Below are positions 34,376 to 45,800 of a stretch of 64,000 nt of DNA, piece by piece (position 1 is the stretch's first letter; every line of letters starts with the position of its first letter). This stretch comes from Dioscorea cayenensis subsp. rotundata (lineage: Eukaryota; Streptophyta; Magnoliopsida; Dioscoreales; Dioscoreaceae). The stretch lies in the NCBI RefSeq assembly GCF_009730915.1, contig NC_052476.1, positions 1,116,001 through 1,180,000 on the forward strand. Reading direction: 5' to 3'. The notes below the pieces were generated by a model. It saw nothing but the letters and a program-made list of their open reading frames with translations. It did no database searches and had not been told where the DNA came from. The translations under genes and the position numbers were made by a program.

Positions 34376-34750
34376 ATGGCGGGAGCTATGGTTGGCGGCT
34401 CGGCTTCATACCCTCGGCTCATACCGCGCCGTGGAGCTGTTCTGAGAGCCGTTTTTAGCTCGATCTTCAATTCACTCATCGGCTTCTGCGCTCTTTGCGG
34501 CGGCGGCGGCGGCGGTGCTAGAGTTGAGCCGGCTGGTGAGCTGCCAAACGTTTACGGCGCCGGCGGAGAGATCGGAAATGGAACTCGAGCTTTGGAAAAC
34601 TATGCCGAGTTTGTTGTAATTTTTTTTTTTAATACTAGCGATAAGTTTTTAAGTCAGAAACATGCACAGATATTGGCCGTATCCATAAATTTAACAATAT
34701 CGTGCTTTCACTTAAGTTTTAATTTTTATTATTTTTATTATTTGATTTGA
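34376..34750 (+). CDS. Small peptide G, E-G subfamily, with long C-terminal extension (124 aa)
   Basis: Frame beginning MAGAMVGGSASYPRLIPRRGAVLRAV, then FSSIFNSLIGFCALCGGGGGG, a short linker and GAGGEIGNG. Up to there it parallels E and F, although it lacks their Arg-rich N-terminal run. Where E and F stop just after G-N-[DG], G has lost the stop and runs on about 45 residues through hydrophobic, T-rich DNA. The extension has no counterpart and is probably recent read-through. The start lies in CTCGGAGATGGC and aligns with E and F. It is GC-rich compared with its surroundings. Function unknown. Confidence 0.65.
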   Translation: MAGAMVGGSASYPRLIPRRGAVLRAVFSSIFNSLIGFCALCGGGGGGARVEPAGELPNVYGAGGEIGNGTRALENYAEFVVIFFFNTSDKFLSQKHAQILAVSINLTISCFHLSFNFYYFYYLI

Positions 34751-35299
34751 TTTTTTTTTTTTTTTGTAAATATGAGTTTGTAACGTGTAAATAAGGCTCG
34801 TGCTTTCAATGGTATTTAATTTCTTTTTCTTTTTTTAATAAATTGTAATATAAAATTTGGAAAACAATTTTAACCGTTGGATTATTGATCAGAAGGTATA
34901 TATACAGAATATCCTGAGGCTTGAGCTAGCCAAAAGTAACTGTATAACAAGGATCCGCTGCTATACCTTGAACACAAAAAAAACACTAGATGTTGAATCT
35001 GGGAATGACACGTGTCCACCCGATATTTATTTATTTTTTTTAAAAAAAAAGAAAAAAAGAAAAAGAGTTAAATCAGCAAATTATTGTTCTTTATTCCTGC
35101 AACTGTTTTTGAAACAATTTCAATATCAACTATTAAAGCTTAGATGAAATTGGGAAAATTAAAATTATCAATTAATTTAATAATTATATTTAAATATCTA
35201 GTTTTACTAAAAAATTAAAAGTCAAAGTCAAGTAGTGGGGTTGCTTTAGCATAACAATGGAGTTTAGAGAAGAAGAAGAAGAAGAAGAAGCCGGCTGCC

Positions 35300-37735
35300 A
35301 TGGCGGCGGCTTCTTTGGCTCTCACCGTCCTCTTCCTCCTCATCACCACCGCCCCCTCCGACCATGGTATAACGCCGGCGACGTTATCCCCTTCTATGCC
35401 TACAAAATTGGCCCTTTTCACAACCCAGTGTATGCTCTCCAATCCTAGATTTTTAGAGAAAAAGGTGGCACTTTTATGCGTCTCTTACTCTTTATTGGTC
35501 TTCATTCTCACAGAGAAAAGCACAGATGCTTCAATCTTTCATTTTGGTCCTCACCTCAGGTATGTCTCTTGCCTTTGCTTCTCCCTTTGATTGTTCATGG
35601 GTTTATTTTTAGGATTTGGATTTCATGGCAGACGTTGCAATTGAGGAGAAAGAGACTCTTGGGCAAGTGCTTGAAGGTGGTGATCTTGTTGTTGCTCCAT
35701 ATAAGATTGAGTTCCTTGTTGATCTTGAATCACATGAGGTTGAAGGGAGAGGAGGTGACCAAGTTTAGGGATGCAGTTAAGACTTGAGAGTGATTACTAG
35801 TTCTAAATGTTCTTGGATGGTCTCCCAATTTGAGGATTTCTTGGGAGGATTAACCATTGAAATTACCCAGTTCCAAGTAAACCCAAGTATTTACTCTTTG
35901 AAAAACTGTATTTTGGGATCTTTTTCAAAGAGGGGATCATGTTACTGAGTGTTATCTTCAAATGGAGTTGAATTCAGATGAATATGTGGATATTACTGAG
36001 GACAAGGAGATGAAAGTGGAGTTTTTGTATTCTGTGAAGTGGAAGAAGACTGACATTCCCTTTGACAAAAGAATGTAGAAATACTCCAACTTTAACTATT
36101 ATAGGGAGATTCAATGTTCTCAGCTATAAATTCATGTGTTTTGGTTCTTCTCCTCACTGGATTCCTTGCAAACCATACTCGTCCATGTGTTGATGAATGA
36201 TTTAGCAAAGTGAAAATTTTCTCTCTGTTTGATACTACATTGTTGCCTAGGCTTTAGATTCAATGTTTTGATTGCATAGCATGGAAAATGTTTGACCAAA
36301 ACTTTCTCCAATTTTTATACTGTAATACTGACTTTTGATGAATTGGAATAGTGATTTTTTTTTTTTTTGGTCTTGTAAATGATCAACGTTTTAAGGCCCC
36401 ATGATTAAGCTATGTCAGCATAAAAATGATACTTTGATGATAGATATATACTTAGTTATTAGCTGAAGTGCATGAGCCCATTGCATCAATTTACTCTGAT
36501 TGTACACTTTGTCCTGTAGTTTTGATGAACAATTTTGTTGTTGGATTAATCACCAGTTCATTGTGCTAATTTGATTCCTTTAGTATTAATGTTTACGGAT
36601 CAGATATGCCCACGAGGACTTGATTATGGACCAAGAAGAGACAAGGTGGAAGATCATTGATGGAGATGTCTTTAGGTAGTAGGTACCCATAATAACATTT
36701 TTGTATGTATCTTTGTCAAATAAGGTTAATTCCAATTATCTTTTCCTGTCCTGATGTTTTTTTTTAATCAGCATGAAGTACATCATTACTTAAATTTTGA
36801 TTATTGGATTTCTTGGTACATTCCCACCCTTTAATCAAGGATCTTTTGTAACTGCACTTATTATATGCACTTTCATTGGCGTTGGCTGGCTACACTTCCA
36901 CTTCTTTTTACCATCAGCTTGAAGGGGGCAAACTAGGTATGTACTCAATTTCTCTTCTTTACCATATCATACCTTAACTCTAACTTGGTCTATCATTGTT
37001 GGCAGGTAAACAATATTATTATGATTGGATTTCTGCTTTTTCGGGCCTCTATTCGTAATGTCCTGCATTCTCAATACTGTTGCTAGAATTTATAACTCAA
37101 ATGCTCATTCTCACATGAATTCTGCTAGGCTCTCCTTTGCTAATTTGGTTTGGAATCATCGGTAGAAACCGAAGAGTAGAATTGGAAGCTCTGTGTCAAA
37201 CCACCAAATGCCCCAGAGAAATTCCTTCACTACATTTGTACAAGGGCGGTATTCCGGAAATGGCCTTGTAGTCTTCCCTTCAGTACAATCTATGTTCTAT
37301 GTTACTACATTTTAGCAATTGTATGGGGTCACAAATTTTACAAAATGTATGGCGTTCTCTTGATCATTTTCATAATTCTCCTCGTCATCACTTTTAGATT
37401 TTGCTTCTGAAGATCATCAATGGTGGTGGAGGTAATCCTAATAGTGCTATCAATCTTCCATGTGTGTGTGTGTGTGTATATATTTTCTGCAGATTGACAT
37501 TGGTTATTTACTGATTTGCTGCAATTTTGGTCTCTCTTTTATGGTGAATCAAATGGAATTTTGATGTATTGATACTGCTTCTGCTTCTGCTTCTGCTACT
37601 GCTACTGCTACTGCTACTGCTATGATTGTTCAGACATGAATGGTTTTTTTGCAAACATTTTCCTTCTTTGGACATATGGCTTGCAAACTTTATGCTATGC
37701 TATATTTTTTGTATGCTTGGAACTGTGGTTTTTTA
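35300..37735 (+). pseudogene. TM9SF/TMN (endomembrane protein 70) pseudogene T1
   Basis: Exon-by-exon similarity to T2 and T3 is clear but heavily broken. After the signal-peptide-like start (MAAASLALTVLFLLITT), a frameshift separates it from YNAGDVIPFYAYKIGPF. Exon 3 keeps IEEKETLGQVLEGGDLVVAP, then is truncated and frameshifted, with EDKEMKVEFLYSVKW followed by a stop at the KRM position. Exon 4 stops right after the GDVFR equivalent. Exons 5 and 6 are recognisable (QLEGG, the GGI/REIP region, EDHQWWWR near 37420). Exon 7 remains only as fragments near 37529-37735. No functional protein is possible. Confidence 0.9.
37583..37622. repeat. (TTCTGC)n/(TACTGC)n microsatellite in T1 exon 7 relic
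   Basis: Short GCT-rich array that has expanded inside the remnant of the last TM9SF exon, a further sign of decay. Confidence 0.8.
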
Positions 37736-38368
37736 TAGCATCATTAATATTTATTTGTTATAGATTAATATATCGATCGATCAGGTATGAGTAATAAAAC
37801 AACTAGTGGTCAGTCAGTTATGTGTTACAAGTGATGCATGAACAAGACGTATGGTCGAATCTTTATATTAAAGTACTGTAACCACTGTATTGTTACTGTA
37901 GTAATTGTTTATTGGGTCCGAATATGTTTCATTTAAGGTTGTTTTGAAGTCATTTATGGTATATTTTAGGTGGTTTTTAATAGTGGTTGTCGTTTCCATT
38001 AATATATATATATATATATATAGAGGTTTCCATTAATATATATATAGAGGTTGTGTACTCTAAGAAGTAGATTTTAAATCTATAGACGTTGATTTAACGT
38101 TGATTTAGAATCCAACAGTTTACGAGTGATTACTGTATTTATAAATAATAATGTACAATAAAAAATGAGTTACACATATTTTAATTTAAATCTTTTAATC
38201 ATTTCTGTATAGTAACTAAACAAATTACAACCGTTCAATCTTATTCTTACTAACACCTATAGTATAAAATTTAAAAACTAAAAATACACTCATATCGGAT
38301 TGTTACCCATTGCTGACATCAACAAACGTCGTAGAAACTTTAGCTCATATATATATATATATATATAT

Positions 38369-38623
38369 GGAAAAACATCATCTAGGTAAGTCTCTAGATT
38401 TCAAATCTAGGGATGTTTTAAATCTAAGCCATTGGATTATCATCTGATGGTTGATTGTTTACATAACACTGTACACATTTTTACCGTTCATGTTCACTGT
38501 ACAACACTGTAGAACGCGGTTTCTACTGTTCATAATGATAAGAGCCATCAGATTACCATCCAATAGCTACTATGGACATCCCTAGATTTGAAATCTAGGG
38601 ATGTCCCTAGATGATGAGTCCTC
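38369..38623. mobile_element. MITE with inverted repeats of about 40 bp
   Basis: Left arm CATCATCTAGG, then a short variable stretch, then CTAGATTTCAAATCTAGGGA. The right arm is its complement (38582-38616). The arm itself contains the palindrome CTAGATTTCAAATCTAG. TA-rich DNA flanks both ends, which hides the target duplication. Non-coding. Confidence 0.65.
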
Positions 38624-38639
38624 TATATATATATATATT

Positions 38640-39235
38640 GGAACGGAAATTGTATTTGTTTTGGATGGTTAAGTATGTCTACTCTAGTTCATAAATAATA
38701 CATTTGAACCTTGTTGTGATGCTGTGACTGGTTCGTAGGTTTTGGTGATTTGTTGTCAAGAAAGACACGATAAAGACAATTTACATTTACGATGTAGTAC
38801 ACTTTTGACTTTCACCATCTTAGCCTATTAAAATATTAATTTATCAATTTAAACTAAGACTTAACAAACTACTTAAACTCTAATACTTGAAAGTAGAAAT
38901 AAAAAAAAATTATAATTTTATGTGTACCCTCACAAAATCTTCAACAAAATTCATAGTTTAAATCTGAATTAAAAAAAATAAAAATAAAATACCCGTTTAA
39001 ATCTAAGACATACGTAAAGGATACGTCATGTATGTCAAATAAATTAATAAAAATAATATTTAAATTTCAATAGGCATGGTGACTCAATCAATGACAAGGT
39101 CTCAAGGACTAGTGAGAAGGGATCAAATATATTATTAATTATAATATTTCATGGCTTGTAAGTCAACTTCTCGTACTCGTCCAAGTCAAAGTCAATGGTC
39201 GGCCGTCAACTCACTAGCTCTGCTTAGAAAAGCTC
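38640..39235. other. Spacer between TM9SF copies T1 and T2
   Basis: AT-rich; presumably includes the T2 promoter. No distinct element is recognised. Confidence 0.4.
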
Positions 39236-39278
39236 ATGGATGGAAGAGAAGACAAGCAAGAAGAAGAACTCGGTGGCC

Positions 39279-41513
39279 ATGGAGGTCGTCTCGTTGGTTC
39301 TCATCCTCATCCTTTGTATCATCACCGTCTCCTCTGCCACCTCCGGCCACCGATACAGCGCCGGCGACCCAGTTCCGCTCTATGTCAACAAGATTGGTCC
39401 CTTTGCCAACTCCATGTACACTCTAAACCCTTGTTTTTTTTGTTTCCCGGAAAAAAAGACAGCACCTTTGTGCATCTCTAACTGTTTTCTTTTGTCTGAA
39501 ATCTCACAGGGAAAGCTACAGATACTTTGATCTTCCTTTCTGTTCTTCAGGTTTGTCTTTTGACCTTTGATTCTCTCTTTGTTTTGTCATTCTTCACTGT
39601 TGTGTTTGAATTTCATGGCAGAGCTTGCAAGTGAGGAGAAGGAGACACTTGTTCATGCTCCATATAAATTTTGAGTTCCTTGTTGATTTTGAATCCAAAC
39701 AATTATGCAAGAAGAGACTGAAAAGAGAGGATCTTGCCAAGTTTAGAGATGCAATTGAAAAATATTACTTATTTGAAATGCACTTGGATGACCTCCCTGT
39801 TTGGGGATTCGTTGGACGCAAGAGCTGGAATGATCCTTCCAGACCTATGCCTGAACTTCACACGAGCTTGAGCTTTGAGATTTCCTACAATGGTGACCGT
39901 ATTTGCAGTGTTAGAATGGCTTCTGATAGACTAGTGGACATATCTGAGGACAAAGAGATGGAGGTGGAGTTCTTGTATTCTGTTAAGTGGACAAAGACCA
40001 GCATTCCTTTTGAGAGAAGAATGGATTTATACATTCGATCACCTTCTTCAATGTTTCTGTAGTTCCGTTATTTATCAACTATGAAGTCTTGCATTTGGGT
40101 TATTGTTCTTACTGGATTCCTTGCTGCAATTCTAATGCGCGTGCTAAAGAATGACTTGGCAAAGTGAGTTTTTTTGTTGTTGTTAATTAGCATTGTTTGG
40201 ATTGAATTTTCATTTAGTTCTTGATGAAATTGTTTGTGGAAAAGGTATGCTATCAATGATGACTTGATTATTGATCAAGAGGAGATTGGTTGGAAGAACA
40301 TACACGGAGATGTTTTTAGGTATCCGAAACACAAATCACTACTTGCTGCTTCAATTGGATCGGGAATTCGGCTACTGGTTGTGTAAGCACCCTTGTTTAT
40401 AAGTCTAATTATCAATGGTAATTCTCTGAAACAAGTTTTGTATGTTGTGCTCCAATTTTCAGATTTAGTTCAATGCTTGCTATCGGTTTTTTTAATGTCT
40501 TCCCACCGTATAATCAAGGAAAGTTTGTGACTGCACTTGTAGTCATATATGCACTTGCATCTTTCCTGGCTGGCTACACTTCGACATCTTTTTACTGTCA
40601 GCTTGAAGGGGCAAACTGGGTATGTTCTTGATTTTTCATTCTTATTTTTCTTTTCTGGAACACATTATGCTTGACTTTAAATTGTTCGATATTATTAACA
40701 GGTAAAGAATCTGATCATGACCGAATTTCTGTTTTCCGGTCCTCTATTCCTAATGTTCTGTTTTCTTAATGCCATTGCAAGTATGCATAACACAAATGCA
40801 GCAAAGTCACTTGGTACAATCTTTGTTCTCCTCATGTGGATTCTGCTAGACTCTCCTTTGCTTGTATTCGGTGGAATAGCTGGTAAAAACCGAAATATAG
40901 GATTCGAAACTCCATGTAAAACCACCAACTGTCCTCGAGAAATTCCTCCATTACCTTGGTACAAAGGAATTATTCCAATGATGTTCATTGCCGGTATTTC
41001 TTCCTTTTAGCATGATCCTCATTCAGCTTCGATATATATTTGCAAGTCTATGGGGTTACAGATTTTACAGAATGTATGGCATCCTTTTTATAGCATTTCT
41101 TCTTCTCCTACTTGTCACCGCATTTGTTGCTGTGGCGCTTACTTATCTTCAGCTAGCATCCGAAGATCATCGATGGTGGTGGAGGTAATCAATTCACATT
41201 GCCTAGTTTTCACATCTTTTCATTTATAGACATATACATTGTTGTTCAATTTTTCGTATTTTTTTGTATTGACAATTTATGGTTGTTGCAACGCAGGTCT
41301 TTCTTTTATGGTGGATCAGCAGGATTATTTGTCTATGGCTATTGCTTTGACTACTATGCTCAATCAGGCATGTCTGGTTTTATACAGAAATCTTTCTTCT
41401 TCGGGTATATGGCCTGTATATGTTATGGTATTTTCCTTGCACTTGGAACTGTCGGTTTTTTCGCCTCAAGTCTCTTTGTTCGTCACATATATGGATCGGT
41501 GAAATGTGGGTAG
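39279..41513 (+). pseudogene. TM9SF/TMN gene copy T2, seven exons, multiple lesions
   Basis: Exons 39279-39415, 39510-39550, 39622-40163, 40245-40382, 40463-40619, 40702-41184 and 41297-41513 follow the TMN plan: signal peptide (MEVVSLVLILILCIITV), lumenal domain (DGDP-like motif, YRYFDLPFC, DDLPVWGFVG, EDKEMEVEFLYSVKW), then a nine-span membrane domain (YTSTSFYCQLEGANW, GGIAGKNR, REIPPLPWY, WWWRSFFYGGS). Lesions are an in-frame 27-bp loss plus a +1 insertion in exon 3 giving TGA at 39672-39674, TAG at 40060-40062, and a +1 insertion near 41000 giving TAG at 41008-41010. The C-terminus reads KCG, so the KXD/E Golgi-retention motif of the family is lost. An upstream in-frame ATG at 39240 exists. 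All splice sites are intact, so decay is recent. Confidence 0.88.
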
Positions 41514-41519
41514 TCATTG

Positions 41520-43080
41520 TTCTTCACTGTAAAATGATGAGCATGAAGAGAAGTTCTCGGTTTATAAATCACTGTAAGTTTGATGTTGTTTTTTGTACCA
41601 TGGCTTATTGTTTCTGGTATAATGTCCACCGGTTGTGCTCACATGACTGTAGATGAGTACATATCTGTGTATTTTGATTTGATATAATTAATATTGAGAT
41701 AATTATTAAATACTTAGCTTCTGTTTAGATACCAAGAAACAAAGTTTTGTATTTCTGCTTGTACATCACACCGCGCAAATTAAAGAAGTATATGTCATAA
41801 ATTTGCTATCAAGATTTTAACATAATTTGACTACAAATGACTTTATGATCATTAGCTTTCATCAAGTTAGGGAATGTTGAAAAACTGCAGAAAAACAATC
41901 TCTCTTTCTCTTTGCCTCTTTGTTTTTGTTGATGTTCTGTGGCTAACTCCTTAACCCAAAAGCTTAAAACATGTTAATTTATGACTTTGTTCACAAATGG
42001 ACCTCCTTTAATGAAAAGGTTTTGGGCTTTTGCAAAAAACCCTACACTTATTTCCGTCCATGGGCTCAATTGAGAAGAAACATGGGAGGAAGAGAAAATA
42101 TACAGTTGTTGAAGTCAATGAAGAAGAAGAAAGGCTGGGGTCACCATGCCACAAGAGGTGAGCAATGAGACATTTGACTTTTATATGAGATTTTGAGGGT
42201 TAATGCATGGTTGAGACATAGTGGATGTGTGTGTGATGGCTTACGTGATGAAGGTGGAAGTGGAGAAGAAGAAAGTGCATGAATTCCGGTCATATGTCTC
42301 AACATATTGGATGTATGTATGGTGGCTTACGTGATGAAGGTGGAAGTGGAGAAGTGGAGAAGTGGAGAAGAAGAAAGTGCATGAATTTCTTGTTAGATTT
42401 TATATTTTTGGTACTAGTGGGTCCTATATAGGCTTAGAAGTCTTACACCAAAAAGTCTCAAGATTTAGTGGCTTAGCCCCTATACCTATATATAAACCCA
42501 TTACACTTCTATCACACAACCAATATTGTACTTTATTTCCAACATTCCTGTTACTATTGTCTTTTTTTTCCTTGGCCAAAATGAATAATCTATTGCTCCT
42601 CATGATGTGTAGTCCAATCTTATTGGACATGTTTTACTTGTGTCTCTTCTTTATTTTGTTAGGGTTGTACCTCTTCATTTTTAGCTAATTTGTTTTTCAA
42701 TTTATATCATGTTCTGGTTCTCTTTTTGTATCCGGTTTTTTATTAAATAAATTGTGATTTAAATAAATTATGATTTAAAACGTGCATCGTAAATAATATT
42801 TTCTAAAGTGAAAAGACTACAGTACATCACAACAAAAAGATTAACAGTGGGATTAAGCATAATAAATCCATCAAAATTGTGTTTTATTTTGAAGTTCTTT
42901 GATACAGTGCACTTAGTCTGCTTCTTTCTTCTCTGATTCATCTATGAATAATATGATTCTTTTTTTTTTCCTTTAAATTCCAAACTTCTGAAAATTTAGA
43001 ATTACTCAAAGTGTATAGAAGTCAAAGTCCATAGCTAGTCAACTTCATTAGCTTTGATAACTGCACTGGATCATAGATGA
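41520..43080. other. Spacer between TM9SF copies T2 and T3
   Basis: Holds a tandem duplication (42200-42390) and otherwise no gene signature. Open frames at about 41971-42168 and 42362-42688 lack motifs. Confidence 0.45.
42200..42390 (+). repeat. Tandem duplication of about 90 bp, purine-rich
   Basis: GGCTTACGTGATGAAGGTGG, followed by GTGGAGAAG and an AAGAAAGTGCATGAATT string, occurs twice (about 42238-42282 and 42323-42385). In the second copy the GTGGAGAA unit is itself expanded to about four repeats. Confidence 0.75.
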
Positions 43081-43111
43081 GAAAATACAAACAAGAAAGA
43101 AGTTGGTGATC

Positions 43112-45409
43112 ATGGTGGCTGCTTCATTGACTCTGATCCTCATCCTTGTGATCACCACCGTCTCCACCGGCCGTCACTACAAAGATGGCGATCCAGTCCT
43201 TGTCTATGTCAACAAGATTAGCCCCTTCTCCGACCCTATGTATATATATATATATATATATATATACTCTGCAAAGCCAGTTATTTTTCAGAAAAAAAAG
43301 CAGCACCTTTCTGCATTTCTAACTCTTTTCTTGATCTTAATTCTCACAGAGAAAGCTACAGATACTTTGATCTTCCATTCTGTTCTTCAGGTTTGTCTTT
43401 TAGCTTTTTGAGTCTCTCTTTACTTGTTCATTCTTCATTCTAGTATTTGGAATTCAATGCAGGGATTGCAAGTAAAGAGAAGGAAACACTTAGTCAAGTG
43501 CTTGATGGTGGTCGTCTTGTTGTCGGTCCATTTAAGCTAAACTTCGGTGTTGATCTTGCTAGTAACATATCTGAAACGTTGTGCAAGAAGAGAATGAAAA
43601 GAGATGATCTTGCTAAGTTTAGAAATGCAATAGAAAAAGCATACTTATTTGAAATGTACTTAGATGACCTTCCTTTTTGGGGATTCATTGGATATAAAGA
43701 TCAAATCGGTTCTTCTAGTTCCAAGTTCATACTTTTCAATAACTTGAATTTTGTGATTTCTTATGACACCGATCATCGTATTTGCTCTGTCAACTTGGCT
43801 TCAAGTGGATTTGTAGACATATCTGAGGACAAAGAGATGGAGGTGGAGTTCTTGTACTCTGTCAAGTGGAAGGAGACGAGCATTCCATTTGAGAGAAGAA
43901 TGGATGTATATATTTCTCTGGACACTCAGTCAAACTGGTTCTTAACTAAGAGCTCAAGCTACTTGGTTATTGTTGTTGCTGGATTACTTGCCTCAATGCT
44001 GATATGGTTGCTGCACAATGACTTAGCAAAGTGAGAAAATATTCGATGAATTCCGCTTATGTTCCTTTTAAATGTTACAAGCTGTTGCATTGAGACCTTG
44101 TTCTTTTTACGAAAGGTATGCTATCAATGACGACTTGATTACCGATCAAGAGGAGACTGGATGGAAGAACATTCACGGAGATGTTTTCAGATACCCGAGA
44201 CATAAATCACTGCTTGCTGCTTCACTTGGATCGGGGACTCGGCTATTGTTTGTGTAGGTATTTTTGTGTAAATTTGAATAAACATTTATGCGAGAGTTTA
44301 TTTATGTTTTGTTCCAATCTCTAGATTTGTTTTGTTGCTTATTATCGGATTTCTTGGTGTATTCCCACCGTTCAATCAAGGGAATTTTGCGACTGCACTT
44401 ATAGTCATATACACAATTGCATCTTTCTTGGCTGGCTACACTTCGACTTCTTTTTACTGTCAGCTCGAAGGAGCGAACTGGGTATGTTCTTGATTAATTT
44501 CTCATTCCTTTTTGTTTTTTTCAAACACATTTTGCTTAAACTTAACTTGTTCGATATTATTCACAGGTAAAGAATCTGATCCTGACTGAATGTCTGTTTT
44601 CCGGTCCTCTATTCCTTATGTTCTGCTTTCTCAACACCATTGCAAGTATGCATAGTGCAAATGCAGCAATGTCTGTTTTCCGGTCCTCTATTCCTTATGT
44701 TCTGTTTTCCGGTCCTCTATTCCTTATGTTCTGCTTTGTATATGGATTCTACTAGGCTCTCCTTTGCTTGTACTCGGTGGAATAGCCGGTAAAAACCGAA
44801 ATACAGGATTCGACGCTCCATGTAAAACCACCAAATGTCCTCGAGAAATTCCTCCATTGCCTTGGTACAAAGGAATTGTTCTAAAGATGTTCATTGCCGG
44901 CGTTCTTCCTTTTAGCATGATCTCCATTCAACTGCATTATATTCTTTCAGGTCTTTGGGGGTATAGAGTTTACACTATATTCAGCGCCCTTTCTATAGTT
45001 TTTGCTCTTCTACTACTCGTCACCGGTCTTGTTACCATCACTCTTACTTATTTTCAGCTATCTTTGGAACATTATAAGTGGTGGTGGAGGTAATCAGTAT
45101 TCTCTTTTATCAGTATATATAAATATATATACACATCGATGTTGTTTAATTTGCATTGAAGATTTCTAACATATGATCTAATGATCATGCAGTTCTTTCT
45201 TTTACGGTGGATCGACCGGATTGTTTATCTTCGGCTATTGCTTCTACTATTATGCACAATCAGATATGTCTAGTTTTATGCAGAAATCTTTCTTTTTCGG
45301 CTATATGGCTTGTTTATGCTACGGCGTCTTCCTCGCGCTTGGTACTATCGGTTTTTTTACCTCGATGTTGTTTGTTCGCCACATTTACGGATCGATCAAA
45401 TGTGAGTAG
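43112..45409 (+). pseudogene. TM9SF/TMN gene copy T3, nearly intact, one frameshift
   Basis: Exons 43112-43239, 43350-43390, 43463-44030, 44116-44253, 44325-44481, 44567-45089 and 45193-45409. The protein plan is that of a transmembrane-nine (endomembrane protein 70) protein: signal peptide (MVAASLTLILILVITTV), GDPVLVYVNKISPF, YRYFDLPFC, SQVLDGGRLVVGPFKLNF, DDLPFWGFIG, a cytosolic EETGWKNIHGDVFR loop, and membrane spans. It ends HIYGSIKCE, the KXE-type Golgi-retention tail. The only lesion I see is in exon 6: after ANAA, about 31 bp are replaced by two extra copies of an upstream 29-bp segment (net +41 bp). This shifts the frame to TAG at 44753-44755, and the correct frame resumes downstream. 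Pseudogene, new splice form or assembly error are the options. Confidence 0.85.
44593..44737 (+). repeat. Locally copied 29-bp segment inside T3 exon 6
   Basis: The segment TCTGTTTTCCGGTCCTCTAT plus nine more bases occurs at 44593, 44672 and 44701. The last two are in direct tandem. The first is the original TM9SF coding sequence (LFSGPLF), matched in T2. The others replace the coding sequence that T2 has at about 40800-40830. Confidence 0.9.
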
Positions 45410-45609
45410 AGACCGAAAATGTTCACATTTTGCCTAGTTCAGAGATTAAAACACAAACCTTTCTGTTTGTTTAGAACAAAATGAATATGGAGGTATAGTT
45501 CAACCTCTAATGTAATTCATGCATTATTGATGAATACTGAAATTATAATGATGATTATAGATAAGAATATGAACATTGCCCTCATTAAACAAATGATTAA
45601 CATTGATGA

Positions 45610-45800
45610 AGTTGATTAATTAAATGTTTATATCATCAGCCTCTAATTCTGTATTAGGCTAATGATTTTCAACTCATCTTCATTTAATCTCCAATTAAAT
45701 ATTGCCATATTGTCTTTGAGCCTTTTTTTTTTTTGGGTAGCTCTTGGGTAAAAAGTAAAAACACCTACTCCTTGTTCTATTACACATCTTAAGCAAATCT
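45610..45800 (-). pseudogene. Aldo-keto reductase last-exon remnant
   Basis: On the minus strand 45800-45750 reads ICLRCVIEQGVGVF, and 45720-45640 reads NWRLNEDELKIISLI. These match ICLRWALEQGVSVL and GWRLSEDEVQIISLI of the intact AKR gene at 57260. Poly-A and frameshifts lie between them. It lies 3' to AKR1, so the array once had one more member. Confidence 0.75.

Noticed and set aside
40695-40988. Antisense 97-codon frame in TM9SF exon 6 (and its twin at 44724-44927)
   Set aside because: It is the shadow of the conserved sense exon; similarity between the two frames follows from exon homology.
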